From assembly GCA_963590165.1 (NCBI GenBank), contig CAVANO010000052.1, positions 1 to 64,000 on the forward strand: DNA of 64,000 nucleotides. The letters run 5' to 3'. Numbering within the stretch: the first letter of the stretch is position 1; the number at the start of each line of letters is the position of its first letter. Below the pieces are notes generated by a model. It was not told the origin of the DNA. It searched no databases and saw nothing but the letters and a program-made list of their open reading frames with translations. A program made the position numbers and the translations under genes. Shown here one piece after another: positions 39,992 to 49,345 of the stretch. Origin of the DNA: UBA11524 sp963590165 (lineage in GTDB: Bacteria; Bacillota; Clostridia; Christensenellales; Aristaeellaceae).

Positions 39992-42613
39992 TTAAATGTC
40001 GTCGTCATCCTCAGGCGTATTCTCTTCTCCGCCGAGATCCATGTCGAGGTCGGAGGCACCGCCGACGGTTTCTGCCGTGTCAGCGATATCTGCCGAATTG
40101 GCGATATCTGCCGAATTGGCGATATCTGCCGAACTGGCAGTGTCTGCCGGATTGGCAGGCGTTTCCGACTCGGTGGTTTCGTCAGCCTCCTCTTCCTTGT
40201 CCGCGCGGGCAACGCTGATGATGCGGCTGCCTTCCTGCAGCTTCATCAAGCGGACACCCTGCGTGTTGCGGCCGCAGATGCGGATATCCTCCACGCGGTT
40301 TCGGATGATGGTGCCATCGTCCGTGATGAGCAGGATGTCCTCGTCCGGCTGCACCATCAGCAGCGCAGTGAGGTCACCTGTCTTGTCCGTCAGCTTCGCG
40401 GCGAGGATGCCCTTGCCGTTGCGTCCCTGCTCGCGGTACTCATCCGGATTCGTGCGTTTGCCGTAGCCGAGGCTCGTGATGGACAGCACGTCCGCGCCCT
40501 CTTCAATGGGCATCATATCAATGATTTCATCATCTTCATCGAGCTTCATGGACTTCACGCCCATCGACGCGCGACCCATCGGGCGGATATGCTTTTCATT
40601 GAAGCGGATGCACATGCCCTTGCGGCTGCCCAGCAGGATTTCGTCATTGCCGTCCGTGCGCACGACGCCAATCAGTTCGTCATCCTCCTTGAGGACGATC
40701 GCAATCAAGCCGTTCTTGCGCAGGTTCTCGAATTCGCTGTACGGTGTCTTCTTAATCATGCCCTGACGCGTTGCCATGACAAGGTTCTCCTCGCTGATCG
40801 CGTCACTGACCGTCACCATGCACGTGACCTTCTCGTCCGAGGCGATTTGCAGCAGATTAACAATCGCCGTGCCGCGTGCCGTGCGGCTCGCCTCCGGAAT
40901 CTGATAGCACTTGAGCGTGTAGGCGCGACCCTTGTTGGTGAAGAACATGATTTGGTCATGCGTCGACGTCACGCGCATCTGCACCGTGTAGTCCTCATCC
41001 TTCGTCGTCATGCCTGTCACGCCGCGACCGCCGCGGTTCTGCGCGCGGTAGACGGACTTCGGCGTACGCTTGACATAGCCTTGACGCGTCAGGACGACGA
41101 CCATGTCCTCCTCCTGAATCAGATCCTCCACATCGATCTCGCCGTCGATGGTCGTCAGCTCGGTACGGCGCTTATCGGCGAACTTGTCGCGAATGGCGGT
41201 AATTTCCGTTTTGATGACGTCCATCAGCAAGTGTTCGTCCGAAAGAATCGCCTGCAGACGCGCAATCTCCTTCTCGAGATCGTCATACTCCTGCTGGAGG
41301 CGATCGCGTTCCAGACCGGTCAGGCGAGCCAGACGCATGTCCAAAATCGCTTGCGCCTGCTTGTCGGAGAAGGCAAAGCGGTCAATCAACGCGGTCTTTG
41401 CCTCGTTGGTATCCTTGCTGGAGCGGATGATGGACACAATCTCGTCGATGTGATCCAGCGCCTTCAGCAAACCCTCTAAGATGTGCGCGCGTGCCTGCGC
41501 CTTGTTCAGGTCGAAGCGCGTGCGGCGCGTCACGACATCCTTCTGGTGCTCCAGATAGTAGTACACCATGTCACGGAGCGTCAGAATTTTCGGCTGACCG
41601 TTCACCAGCGCGAGCATATTCGCGCCGAACGTCTCCTGCAGGGACGTGTGCTTGTAGAGCGTGTTGAGGATGACCTGCGGATATACGTCCTTCTTTAGTT
41701 CGATGACGATGCGCATGCCCTGACGGTCGGATTCATCACGGATATCACTGATGCCCTCAACGCGCTTTTCGTGCACCAGCTCGGCGATTTTCTCTACCAG
41801 CTTCGCCTTGTTGACCTGATACGGGATCTCCGTCACAACGATGCGGCTGCGGTTGCCGCTCATTTGCTCGATGTTCGTCTTTGCACGGACTTCGATGCGC
41901 CCGTGACCGGTGAAGTACGTCTCGCGAATGCCGCGCCGACCCAGAATGATGCCGCCGGTCGGGAAGTCAGGGCCCTTGATGTGCTGCATCAGGTCGTCAA
42001 TCGTGCAATCCGGGTTGTCAATCATGCAGATGACGCCGTCAATGACCTCACCGAGATTGTGCGGCGGAATATTCGTCGCCATGCCGACCGCGATGCCGCT
42101 CGAGCCGTTCACCAGCAGGTTCGGGAAACGGCTTGGCAGCACGGCAGGCTGCATGAGCGTTTCATCGAAGTTCGGGTAGAAGTCAACCGTATCCTTCTCG
42201 ATGCCCTCGAGCAGGTACGGGGTCAGCTTCGTCATGCGCGCCTCGGTATAACGCATAGCAGCCGCGCCGTCGCCGTCGACAGAACCGTAGTTGCCCTGAC
42301 CGTCAACGAGCGTGTAGCGGATGTTGAAAGGCTGTGCCAGACGCACCATTGCGTCATAAACGGACGAGTCGCCATGCGGATGAAATTTGCCCAGCACGTC
42401 GCCGACCAGACGCGCAGACTTGCGGTACGGCTTGTCCGGCGTCATGCCCAGCTCCTCCATGTCGTAGAGGATACGGCGGTGCACAGGCTTCAGACCGTCG
42501 CGCACATCCGGCAACGCACGGTCAATGATAACCGCCATCGCGTAGGAAATGAAGGAGCGCTTCATCTCCTTCTCAAGGTTCACCGGGATGAGTTTGTCCT
42601 GTATGCTGCTCAT
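39992..42613 (-). CDS. gyrA: DNA gyrase subunit A
   Basis: Breaks and rejoins DNA during negative supercoiling. The 873-residue protein has the active-site Tyr122 in AAAMRYTEARMTKL. The quinolone region reads GKFHPHGDSSVYDAM with Ser83 and Asp87, the sensitive-type residues. The C-terminal beta-pinwheel has a GyrA-box variant, QGRNGKG. The last 55 residues form an odd tail with repeated SADIAN units and an acidic end; an 18-bp direct repeat at 40076-40145 encodes it. GGAG lies seven bases before ATG. It follows gyrB by 29 bp on the same strand. Confidence 0.97.
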   Translation of the reverse strand: MSSIQDKLIPVNLEKEMKRSFISYAMAVIIDRALPDVRDGLKPVHRRILYDMEELGMTPDKPYRKSARLVGDVLGKFHPHGDSSVYDAMVRLAQPFNIRYTLVDGQGNYGSVDGDGAAAMRYTEARMTKLTPYLLEGIEKDTVDFYPNFDETLMQPAVLPSRFPNLLVNGSSGIAVGMATNIPPHNLGEVIDGVICMIDNPDCTIDDLMQHIKGPDFPTGGIILGRRGIRETYFTGHGRIEVRAKTNIEQMSGNRSRIVVTEIPYQVNKAKLVEKIAELVHEKRVEGISDIRDESDRQGMRIVIELKKDVYPQVILNTLYKHTSLQETFGANMLALVNGQPKILTLRDMVYYYLEHQKDVVTRRTRFDLNKAQARAHILEGLLKALDHIDEIVSIIRSSKDTNEAKTALIDRFAFSDKQAQAILDMRLARLTGLERDRLQQEYDDLEKEIARLQAILSDEHLLMDVIKTEITAIRDKFADKRRTELTTIDGEIDVEDLIQEEDMVVVLTRQGYVKRTPKSVYRAQNRGGRGVTGMTTKDEDYTVQMRVTSTHDQIMFFTNKGRAYTLKCYQIPEASRTARGTAIVNLLQIASDEKVTCMVTVSDAISEENLVMATRQGMIKKTPYSEFENLRKNGLIAIVLKEDDELIGVVRTDGNDEILLGSRKGMCIRFNEKHIRPMGRASMGVKSMKLDEDDEIIDMMPIEEGADVLSITSLGYGKRTNPDEYREQGRNGKGILAAKLTDKTGDLTALLMVQPDEDILLITDDGTIIRNRVEDIRICGRNTQGVRLMKLQEGSRIISVARADKEEEADETTESETPANPADTASSADIANSADIANSADIADTAETVGGASDLDMDLGGEENTPEDDDDI

Positions 42614-42642
42614 GTTTTATCTCCAATTCTGCGGTGGGAATA

Positions 42643-44694
42643 TTACACATCCAAATCCTTGACCAGATCTGCGTTCTCCTCGATGAACTTTCTTCTCGGT
42701 TCCACCTGATCACCCATGAGCAGCGTGAAAATTTCATCCGCCGCCATCGCGTCTTCAGGCGTAATCTGCATCATGGTGCGCGTTTCGGGGTTCATGGTCG
42801 TCTGCCAGAGCTGTTCGGCGCTCATCTCGCCCAGACCTTTGTAGCGCTGGATATCCGGCTTGGGGTCGCGCCCGATTTCGTCCAGCAGCTTTTGAAGCTC
42901 GTCGTCATCGTAGACGTACTTCTCCATCTTGCCCTTTGTTACCTTGTACAGCGGCGGCATGGCGGCATACACGTAGCCTTTTTCGACCAGCGGACGCATA
43001 TAGCGGTAGAAGAACGTGAGCATCAGGATGCGGATATGCGCGCCGTCAACGTCCGCGTCCGTCATGCAGACGATGCGGTGATAGCGCAGCTTCGATTCAT
43101 CGAATTCATCACCGAAGCCGCAGCCGAACGCCGTCAGCATGCTCTTGATTTCGTTGTTGCCCAGTGCCTTGTCCAGCCGCGTCTTTTCGACATTGAGGAT
43201 TTTGCCGCGCAGAGGCAGAATTGCCTGGAAATGACGGTCGCGTCCTTCCTTCGCGGAGCCGCCTGCGCTGTCGCCCTCGACAAGGAAGATTTCGCACTTG
43301 CTGGGGTCACGTTCGGAGCAGTCCGCCAGCTTGCCGGGCAGGGAGGCAGATTCAAGCACCGTCTTGCGGCGTGTCGCCTCACGAGCCTTACGGGCAGCCT
43401 CACGTGCACGCTGTGCGCTGACGCACCGCTCGACAATCGCACGCCCAACCGTCGGGTTCTCCTCCAGATAGGTGGACAGTTCCTCTTTCACGAGGTCGCT
43501 GACGACGCCGCGAACCTGACCGGAGCCGAGCTTCGATTTCGTCTGGCTCTCGAACTGCGGATCCTCCATCTTGACGGACACGACCGCCGTCAGGCTCTCC
43601 TTGACATCCTCGGACTTGAGATTCGGCTCGGAATCGCGCAGCAGCTTGTAACGCCGCCCGTAGTCGTTAATAGCGTTCGTCAGTGCGAAGGTAAAGCCTG
43701 CCAGATGCGTGCCACCGTCGGGCGTTGCAATGTTGTTGACGAAGGTATAAATATTTTCTGCATAGGAGTCGTTATACTGCATCGCGACCTCGACCAGAAT
43801 GCCGTCTTTGATGCCCTCGGTGTAAATCGGGTCAGGGAAAAGCGGTTCCTTATTCTGGTTGAGATACTTGACGAATTCCTTCAGACCGCCCTCGTAGAGG
43901 AAATCCTCCACCACAGGCGTTTCGCCACGTTCATCCGTGAACACGATGCGGATGCCCTTGTTCAGGAACGCCATTTCGCGCAGACGCTTCTTGAGCACAT
44001 CAAAATCAAACGTAATGCCGCGTTCGAAAATGCCGTCAGGGTTGTCGTCCGACAGGATATCTGGCAGGAAGCGGATAGTCGTACCGGTGCGGTCTGTTTC
44101 GCCGATGACGCGCAGGTCGTAGAGGTACTTACCGCGCGAATATTCCTGCTGATACACCTTGCCGTCCTGATACACCGTAACCGTCAGCGACTTCGACAGT
44201 GCATTCACGACCGATGCGCCGACGCCGTGCAGACCGCCGGACACCTTATAGCCGCCGCCGCCGAACTTGCCGCCGGCATGCAGCACCGTCAGGCAGACTT
44301 CCACCGCCGGACGACCCATTTTCGGGTGAATACCGACCGGGAAGCCGCGCCCATCGTCCTTCACGGAAACCGAACCGTCACGGTGCAGCGTCACATCGAT
44401 GCGCTTGCAGAAGCCTGCGAGTGCCTCATCGACGGAGTTGTCCACAATTTCGTATACAAGGTGGTGCAGTCCGCGGCTGTCCGTCGAGCCGATATACATA
44501 CCGGGGCGCTTGCGTACAGCCTCCAGTCCCTCCAGCACCTGAATCTGCTCCTCGCCGTATTCGCTGGTGACCTGCGTCGCCTCCTGAATCTGCTGCTCGA
44601 TTTCCTCTTCGGAACGATGTTCTTCGGAGCGATGCTCCTCGGTATGATTCTCGGTAGAATTGTTTTCCGTCATTTGCTGCTCGTCATTCAACAT
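42643..44694 (-). CDS. gyrB: DNA gyrase subunit B
   Basis: The ATPase subunit of gyrase. The 683-residue protein has the GHKL motifs EIVDNSVDEALAG, DDGRGFPVGIHPK and GLHGVGASVVNALS, then the TOPRIM parts LVEGDSAGGSAKEGRDR and MTDADVDGAHIR. QIEQQIQEATQVTSEYGEEQ-like sequence precedes the usual start: about 45 extra N-terminal residues are very polar, with a repeated EEHRS unit. The ATG at 44694 follows GAGGTG by five bases; a GTG just before it is possible. No recF or dnaN is next to it, so the classical origin arrangement is absent. Confidence 0.96.
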   Translation of the reverse strand: MLNDEQQMTENNSTENHTEEHRSEEHRSEEEIEQQIQEATQVTSEYGEEQIQVLEGLEAVRKRPGMYIGSTDSRGLHHLVYEIVDNSVDEALAGFCKRIDVTLHRDGSVSVKDDGRGFPVGIHPKMGRPAVEVCLTVLHAGGKFGGGGYKVSGGLHGVGASVVNALSKSLTVTVYQDGKVYQQEYSRGKYLYDLRVIGETDRTGTTIRFLPDILSDDNPDGIFERGITFDFDVLKKRLREMAFLNKGIRIVFTDERGETPVVEDFLYEGGLKEFVKYLNQNKEPLFPDPIYTEGIKDGILVEVAMQYNDSYAENIYTFVNNIATPDGGTHLAGFTFALTNAINDYGRRYKLLRDSEPNLKSEDVKESLTAVVSVKMEDPQFESQTKSKLGSGQVRGVVSDLVKEELSTYLEENPTVGRAIVERCVSAQRAREAARKAREATRRKTVLESASLPGKLADCSERDPSKCEIFLVEGDSAGGSAKEGRDRHFQAILPLRGKILNVEKTRLDKALGNNEIKSMLTAFGCGFGDEFDESKLRYHRIVCMTDADVDGAHIRILMLTFFYRYMRPLVEKGYVYAAMPPLYKVTKGKMEKYVYDDDELQKLLDEIGRDPKPDIQRYKGLGEMSAEQLWQTTMNPETRTMMQITPEDAMAADEIFTLLMGDQVEPRRKFIEENADLVKDLDV

Positions 44695-45006
44695 CACTGC
44701 ACCTCACAAAATAACATCGGACGAAGCGCCGCCAGCCGACAGACGCTCCGCCCGAAAAAGCGTCAGAAAAGGGAAATTTACCATAATAATTATATCACTT
44801 TTACGCCCAAAAGAAAAGGGGTTTCTTCATTATAATTGTTCGCAGGTGCACCTTGCCAAATCAGGCAACTCATACGCTGAAACCGGATGCGGATCCACGG
44901 GTCGAATGATGCAAATTGTCGAATTTGTTTTCTTCTCCCGATTCTTTACAACCTTCGGTCAAACTGTTATAATGAAGCAAAGCAATGGGAAGGAGTGATT
45001 CATCCG
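44695..45006. other. Divergent region gyrB / adenine deaminase
   Basis: About 310 bp. A minus-strand TATAAT (44789-44794) with weak -35 can serve gyrB with a 95-nt leader. A strong plus-strand promoter for the deaminase gene is annotated separately. I see no riboswitch fold and no dispersed hairpin. Confidence 0.55.
44945..44973 (+). promoter_or_regulatory. Promoter of the adenine deaminase gene
   Basis: TTTACA (44945-44950), 17 bp, TATAAT (44968-44973) with TG one base upstream. Confidence 0.88.
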
Positions 45007-46740
45007 ATGTCGGAGGTCAAGACGCGGGCGGAGCGCATTGCGCTGAAGGTTCGCAGGAAGCAACGGCTGGTGCGCGTGGCGCTCGGCGAGGAAAAAGCAG
45101 ATCTCGTCCTGAAGAACGCAGATTATGTGGATGTATTTTCCAGCACCATCGAGCACGGCGATATTGCTGTGGCGAATGGGCTGGTCGTTGGCATGGCGGA
45201 TCATTATGAGGGGCTGACAGAGGTCGATGTCAGCGGCAAAATCGTTGTACCTGGCTTTGTGGACGCGCATATCCATCTGGAAAGCAGCCTTGTCTCCCCC
45301 ACTTCATTCGCGCGTGCGGTGTTGCCCCACGGCACCACGACCGTCATCACCGACCCGCATGAAATCGCAAATGTCAGCGGTATGGCGGGTGTGGACTACA
45401 TGGTGTCCGCAACGGAAAAGCTGCCGCTCGACGTGCACTTCATGCTGCCGTCCTGCGTACCGTCCATGCCCTTTGAGGAGAACGGCGAAAAGCTGACATG
45501 GCGCGACATCAACGCATATTTCGATCATCCGCGCGTGCTGGGGCTGGCGGAAATGATGAATTACCCCGGCGTCATTGCCGGCGACCGCTCGACCATCGAG
45601 AAGATTGTCGTATCGCAGGCGCATCACAAGAAGATTGACGGTCACGCGCCCGGCATTTCCGGCAAGGCGCTCAATGCCTACGTGTCTGCAGGCGTGTATT
45701 CCGACCATGAGTGCGGCACGCTCGAAAACGCGCTGGAAAAGCTTCATCGCGGGCAGTACATCATGATCCGCGAGGGCACTGCAGCGCAGAACCTTGAAGC
45801 GCTCATGCCGCTGCTCACGCCGCAGTACGCGCACCGCTGCATGTTCTGCACGGACGACCGTCATCCGTATGACCTGCTCCACAAAGGTGACATCGACTAT
45901 ATCGTCCGCAAGGCCATCCGACTTGGTGCAGACCCGATTATCGCCATCAAGACGGCAAGCTACAGCGCGGCAAACTACTTCCTGCTTAACAACAAGGGTG
46001 CGATTGCGCCGGGCTATCTGGCGGACTTTGCTGTGCTGGACAACCTGCAGGACGTCAACGTCAAGATGGTGTTCAAGCGCGGCAAGATGGTCTATGACGG
46101 CAGCGATGTCGTGATTGAAGAGCCGGATATCGATCCGGATATCCTTGCCGGCGTGCTCAATACGTTCCATCTGCCGGATGTAACGGGCGAACAGCTCAAG
46201 CTGGGTCGCGCACCGCTGATCGGGCTGGTAGACGGTCAGATTGTGACGCAGGATTTCGGTCACGCGGATAAGGCAGATCCGGAAAACGGCATCTGCCAGA
46301 TGACGGTCTGCGAACGCCACCACAATACCGGTCATGTCGCAAGCTGCTACGTAAAGGGCTACGGCATCCGCAGCGGTGCTGTCGCAACTTCCGTGGCGCA
46401 TGACAGCCACAACATCATCGCCTGCGGTGCAACGCCGGAGGACATTGCTTTCGCAGTCAACGAGCTCAAAAAGATGCACGGCGGCATCATCGTCACGGAG
46501 AACGGAAAGGTGCAGGCATCGTTGCCGCTGGAGGTGGCGGGGCTGTTCACTGATCGTCCGTTGGCAGAGGTCAATGAGAAGCTCGAGCACTGCAAGGAAA
46601 TGGCATGGCATCAGGGTGTGAACCGCGGCATCGACCCGTTCATGACGCTCAGCTTCGCGAGCCTGCCGGTCATCCCGACGCTCCGTCTGACGACAAAGGG
46701 CGTGTTCAATGTCGAGACGCTCTCCTTTGTCACGGACTGA
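45007..46740 (+). CDS. ade: Adenine deaminase
   Basis: Converts adenine to hypoxanthine and ammonia. The 577-residue amidohydrolase has PGFVDAHIHLESS with the first metal His pair, PHGTTTVITDPHEIANV, GHAPGISGK, the CTDDRHPYDLL Asp motif, and the C-terminal domain VCERHHNTGHVA and SVAHDSHNIIACG. This is the bacterial Ade group, not the adenosine-deaminase-like one. AAGGAG lies eleven bases before the ATG, a long spacing. It pairs functionally with deoD in purine salvage. Confidence 0.95.
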   Translation: MSEVKTRAERIALKVRRKQRLVRVALGEEKADLVLKNADYVDVFSSTIEHGDIAVANGLVVGMADHYEGLTEVDVSGKIVVPGFVDAHIHLESSLVSPTSFARAVLPHGTTTVITDPHEIANVSGMAGVDYMVSATEKLPLDVHFMLPSCVPSMPFEENGEKLTWRDINAYFDHPRVLGLAEMMNYPGVIAGDRSTIEKIVVSQAHHKKIDGHAPGISGKALNAYVSAGVYSDHECGTLENALEKLHRGQYIMIREGTAAQNLEALMPLLTPQYAHRCMFCTDDRHPYDLLHKGDIDYIVRKAIRLGADPIIAIKTASYSAANYFLLNNKGAIAPGYLADFAVLDNLQDVNVKMVFKRGKMVYDGSDVVIEEPDIDPDILAGVLNTFHLPDVTGEQLKLGRAPLIGLVDGQIVTQDFGHADKADPENGICQMTVCERHHNTGHVASCYVKGYGIRSGAVATSVAHDSHNIIACGATPEDIAFAVNELKKMHGGIIVTENGKVQASLPLEVAGLFTDRPLAEVNEKLEHCKEMAWHQGVNRGIDPFMTLSFASLPVIPTLRLTTKGVFNVETLSFVTD

Positions 46741-46779
46741 CCGCATGCATCCGGATGGACGTAAAACAGGAGGAAAATC

Positions 46780-48141
46780 ATGAAGAAATGGCTCTGTGCG
46801 CTGCTGACAGCGTTGTTATTTGTATTGCTGCTCGGCGTTGCGCTGGCGGACAGCACCCCGAAGGTCACGTTTCAGGATAAGTCCGGACAAATCAACGGCG
46901 GCTTTGATTACACGCTGACGCTTCATGTCAGCCCTGCGGCGAGTGAGGATCTCACCGTTTCCATCTCTGCGGACGGGCTGGACGGCAGCTACAGCGTCAC
47001 CATCCCTGCCGGAGAAAAGAAGGCGACGCTGACCGTCCCGACGCAGGTCGTCGAAGAGCGCGGCAAGGTTGTCTTCACGCTTGAGGAAGGCGAAGGCTAC
47101 GCCGCTTCCGGCAAGCATACGCTGACAATTCAGCGCCTGCCTACCGTCAAGTTCTATCTCGGCATCAATTTCGGCGTTGCGGACAAGAAGATGACCGTTC
47201 GCGTCATGGTCAACAATTCCTCAACCGTTGTCAAGGGCAACAACACCTTTCAGCTGCGCGACTCGGACGGCACCGTGCTGGCGGAGCGCGTCTGGTCTGA
47301 CCCGTCATCCGACATGAATTTCGTCTTTACGCCTACCGAAGACATGGAGGGTTACCACAGCATGAGCGTCTGGCTGGGCGACTACAAGGTCGCTGACGGC
47401 GGCTACCTGACCGTCATCCGCAGCGGACGCAGCATCATCAAGCAGGTCGAAACAGACAAGAAGTACGTCGGCATCGGCATCGACTGCGGTTTCGGCGGCA
47501 AGAATATGGACAAGGTGCTCGAGGTACTCGAAAAGCACAACACGAACGTCACTTTCTTCATGACCGGCTATTTCGTCCGCAACTTCACCGATGAGGCAAA
47601 GCGCGCCCTTGAGGCAGGCAACGAAATCGGCGACCACTCCAACACGCATCCTCAGTTGACCGAGGAACGTCCGTACGACATGATGCGCCAGATTGTCTTC
47701 ACCGCGGAAACGATGGAAGAGCTGCTCGGCGTCACGCCTCGCCTGATGCGTCCGCCGTACGGCGACTGGAACACGAACGTGCTGAGCGTGACGCGTTCCG
47801 AAGGCATGGAGTGCATCATGTGGTCGATGGATACGAAGGACTCGCTGGGCAAGTACACGACCGAGGAGTGCATCAAGTACGGCACGACGCGTGCGAATCT
47901 GGAGCCCGGTAAAATCCTGCTGACCCATCTTGACAGCACGAACAGCTGGGAGATTGTCGATGCCTGCCTGACGTATTACGAAGAGCAGGGCTACACCGTC
48001 ATGCCGATTTCCGCGCTGATTTATGCCACCGGCGGCTCACTGCCGGAAATGCCTTCCACCCGCGAGGCGCTGTACTTCACCGAAGAATACTGGCTGAACT
48101 GGCTCGATGAACACGGCATCGAGCGCGAAACGGCAGAATAA
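46780..48141 (+). CDS. Secreted polysaccharide deacetylase (NodB fold) with altered metal motif
   Basis: A 453-residue exported protein. A signal peptide (1-23) is followed by two beta domains (25-120 and 125-215) and a NodB deacetylase domain (225-420). HSNTH and RPPYGDWN motifs and a late LTHLDS are intact. Motif 1, usually TFDDG, reads GIDCGFGG: the first Asp is kept but the second, normally a zinc ligand, is Cys. The enzyme may bind its metal in a changed way or be inactive. It would act on peptidoglycan or another N-acetylated glycan outside the cell. AGGAGG precedes ATG by seven bases. Confidence 0.88.
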   Translation: MKKWLCALLTALLFVLLLGVALADSTPKVTFQDKSGQINGGFDYTLTLHVSPAASEDLTVSISADGLDGSYSVTIPAGEKKATLTVPTQVVEERGKVVFTLEEGEGYAASGKHTLTIQRLPTVKFYLGINFGVADKKMTVRVMVNNSSTVVKGNNTFQLRDSDGTVLAERVWSDPSSDMNFVFTPTEDMEGYHSMSVWLGDYKVADGGYLTVIRSGRSIIKQVETDKKYVGIGIDCGFGGKNMDKVLEVLEKHNTNVTFFMTGYFVRNFTDEAKRALEAGNEIGDHSNTHPQLTEERPYDMMRQIVFTAETMEELLGVTPRLMRPPYGDWNTNVLSVTRSEGMECIMWSMDTKDSLGKYTTEECIKYGTTRANLEPGKILLTHLDSTNSWEIVDACLTYYEEQGYTVMPISALIYATGGSLPEMPSTREALYFTEEYWLNWLDEHGIERETAE

Positions 48142-48156
48142 TCATTTCCACATGCG

Positions 48157-48192
48157 GCTGCTGCAGAGCAATCCTCTGCGGCAGCTTTTTTC
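48157..48192 (+). terminator. Terminator of the deacetylase gene
   Basis: GCTGCTGCAGAG/CTCTGCGGCAGC with six T. Confidence 0.92.
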
Positions 48193-48229
48193 CTTATGTA
48201 TTTAACAGAAGTAACATCAAAGCCATCCA

Positions 48230-48258
48230 TTGCATTTTACATGAATCGTATATATACT
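48230..48258 (+). promoter_or_regulatory. Promoter of the DUF6440 gene
   Basis: TTGCAT (48230-48235), 17 bp, TATACT (48253-48258). Confidence 0.7.
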
Positions 48259-48317
48259 ATGTTAGGGATGATTAACCATCCCGTACATTCCTCATTGATC
48301 TTGAAGGAGAAATCATC

Positions 48318-48506
48318 ATGAAAAAGACGGATCGTTTCCAGGAGGTCTACACGCAGGGCACGCTCACGACCACCAAGGTGCTGGTTGATACTGAAACCGG
48401 TGTGCAGTACCTGTACCATCAGGACGGACACGCAGGCGGACTGACGGTGCTGCTGGGCAAGGACGGCAAGCCGGTCATCCTGCCGGCAGACGAAAAGGCA
48501 CAGTAA
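48318..48506 (+). CDS. DUF6440 family small protein
   Basis: A 62-residue cytoplasmic protein. RFQEVYTQGTLTTTKVLVD, ETGVQYLYH and AGGLTVLLGKDGKPVI match the short DUF6440 family of gut Firmicutes; no function is known. The Shine-Dalgarno site AAGGAG is seven bases upstream of ATG. Its stop codon directly abuts a direct repeat that lies in front of the XRE regulator gene. Confidence 0.82.
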   Translation: MKKTDRFQEVYTQGTLTTTKVLVDTETGVQYLYHQDGHAGGLTVLLGKDGKPVILPADEKAQ

Positions 48507-48572
48507 GCCGGCAAATTGCCCTTGTAAAGCAACTTTTACAGCCGGAAATTGCCCGATGTAAAGCACTTTTGA
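48507..48572. promoter_or_regulatory. 34-bp direct repeat with palindrome upstream of the XRE gene
   Basis: GCCGGCAAATTGCCC..TGTAAAGC is repeated with few changes at 48507-48540 and 48541-48572. The first copy contains TGTAAA-N6-TTTACA (48523-48540). A promoter (TCGACA 48573-48578, 18 bp, TACACT 48597-48602) begins right after the second copy, so these are likely binding sites of the XRE protein or another regulator. Confidence 0.65.
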
Positions 48573-48626
48573 TCGACAAACGCTGCCGGATTGAATTACA
48601 CTGGAACCACGCAAGGAGGATGAACC

Positions 48627-49061
48627 ATGGAGATTGCTGAACGGCTGAAAATGGCAAGAAACGAGAGCGGCATGACGCAGGAGCAGGTCGCAGAAAAGAT
48701 TCTGGTGTCGCGCGTGACGCTTTCGCACTGGGAGAACGGCAAATCGCTACCGGACATCGCAAGCCTGATCAGCCTGAGCGATCTCTATAGCATCAGCCTT
48801 GACGAACTGGTGAAGGGAGATTCAAAAATGACAGAGAAGGTCAAGAAGGATTCCAAGAATGCGCAGAACAACGTTCGGCTCATCGGCATCACCGCGATAT
48901 TCGTAACGATTGTCCTTGTGATTTACGGCATCAGTGTCATTGTCGGCGGCGGATTCAGGGACTTCTGCGAGAACGCCGTGCTATGGGTGCTTGCCGGCAT
49001 CGGCATTGCTGCCTACTTCGCGTACTGCGCACAGAAAGAATCCGCATCCACCAAATCGTAA
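48627..49061 (+). CDS. XRE-family regulator with membrane helices
   Basis: A 144-residue protein. Residues 1-60 form an XRE helix-turn-helix (RLKMARNESGMTQEQVAEKI, VSRVTLSHWENGKSLPDIAS). After a charged linker two hydrophobic helices (about 87-107 and 115-133) anchor it in the membrane. Such HTH-plus-membrane proteins are frequent in clostridia and may pass a membrane signal to DNA; the target is unknown. AGGAGG precedes ATG by six bases. Confidence 0.88.
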   Translation: MEIAERLKMARNESGMTQEQVAEKILVSRVTLSHWENGKSLPDIASLISLSDLYSISLDELVKGDSKMTEKVKKDSKNAQNNVRLIGITAIFVTIVLVIYGISVIVGGGFRDFCENAVLWVLAGIGIAAYFAYCAQKESASTKS

Positions 49062-49089
49062 CACCCGGAACGCTTTCCGCGCAGCAAAG

Positions 49090-49136
49090 GGATGATAAAA
49101 AAAGCAGCTACTTCGAGCAGCTGCTTTTTATCATCC
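49090..49136 (+). terminator. Terminator of the XRE gene
   Basis: A very long stem, GGATGATAAAAA...AGCAGCT with AGCTGCTTTTTATCATCC, with an ACTTCG loop. Confidence 0.88.
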
Positions 49137-49195
49137 ATGATTCATTTTTCTCGTTGCAGGCGTTTCGCTCTGCGGCGCGAACAGAGGTCAAAAAC

Positions 49196-49300
49196 GGACG
49201 AAGTCCGCGACTGCCCTTTGGAAAACTGCGGTATTGCCCTATCTTCTTTTCCATGCTTTGCTTGTCATGGCGCTTTTGGGGGCTTTGCGATCGCCCCCAA
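49196..49300. repeat. Hairpin A followed by inverted hairpin B
   Basis: CGGACGAAGTCCG at 49196-49208, then TTGGGGGC-TTTGCGATC-GCCCCCAA at 49276-49300 followed by ACCCCTTCGCAGCACGCTCTT. Confidence 0.82.
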
Positions 49301-49345
49301 ACCCCTTCGCAGCACGCTCTTGCATCGTAATTCTGTTATGTAGTT

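Noticed and set aside
44887..45006. 40-codon N-terminal extension of adenine deaminase
   Set aside because: It would run through the promoter boxes and is not part of the family; the ATG at 45007 is used.
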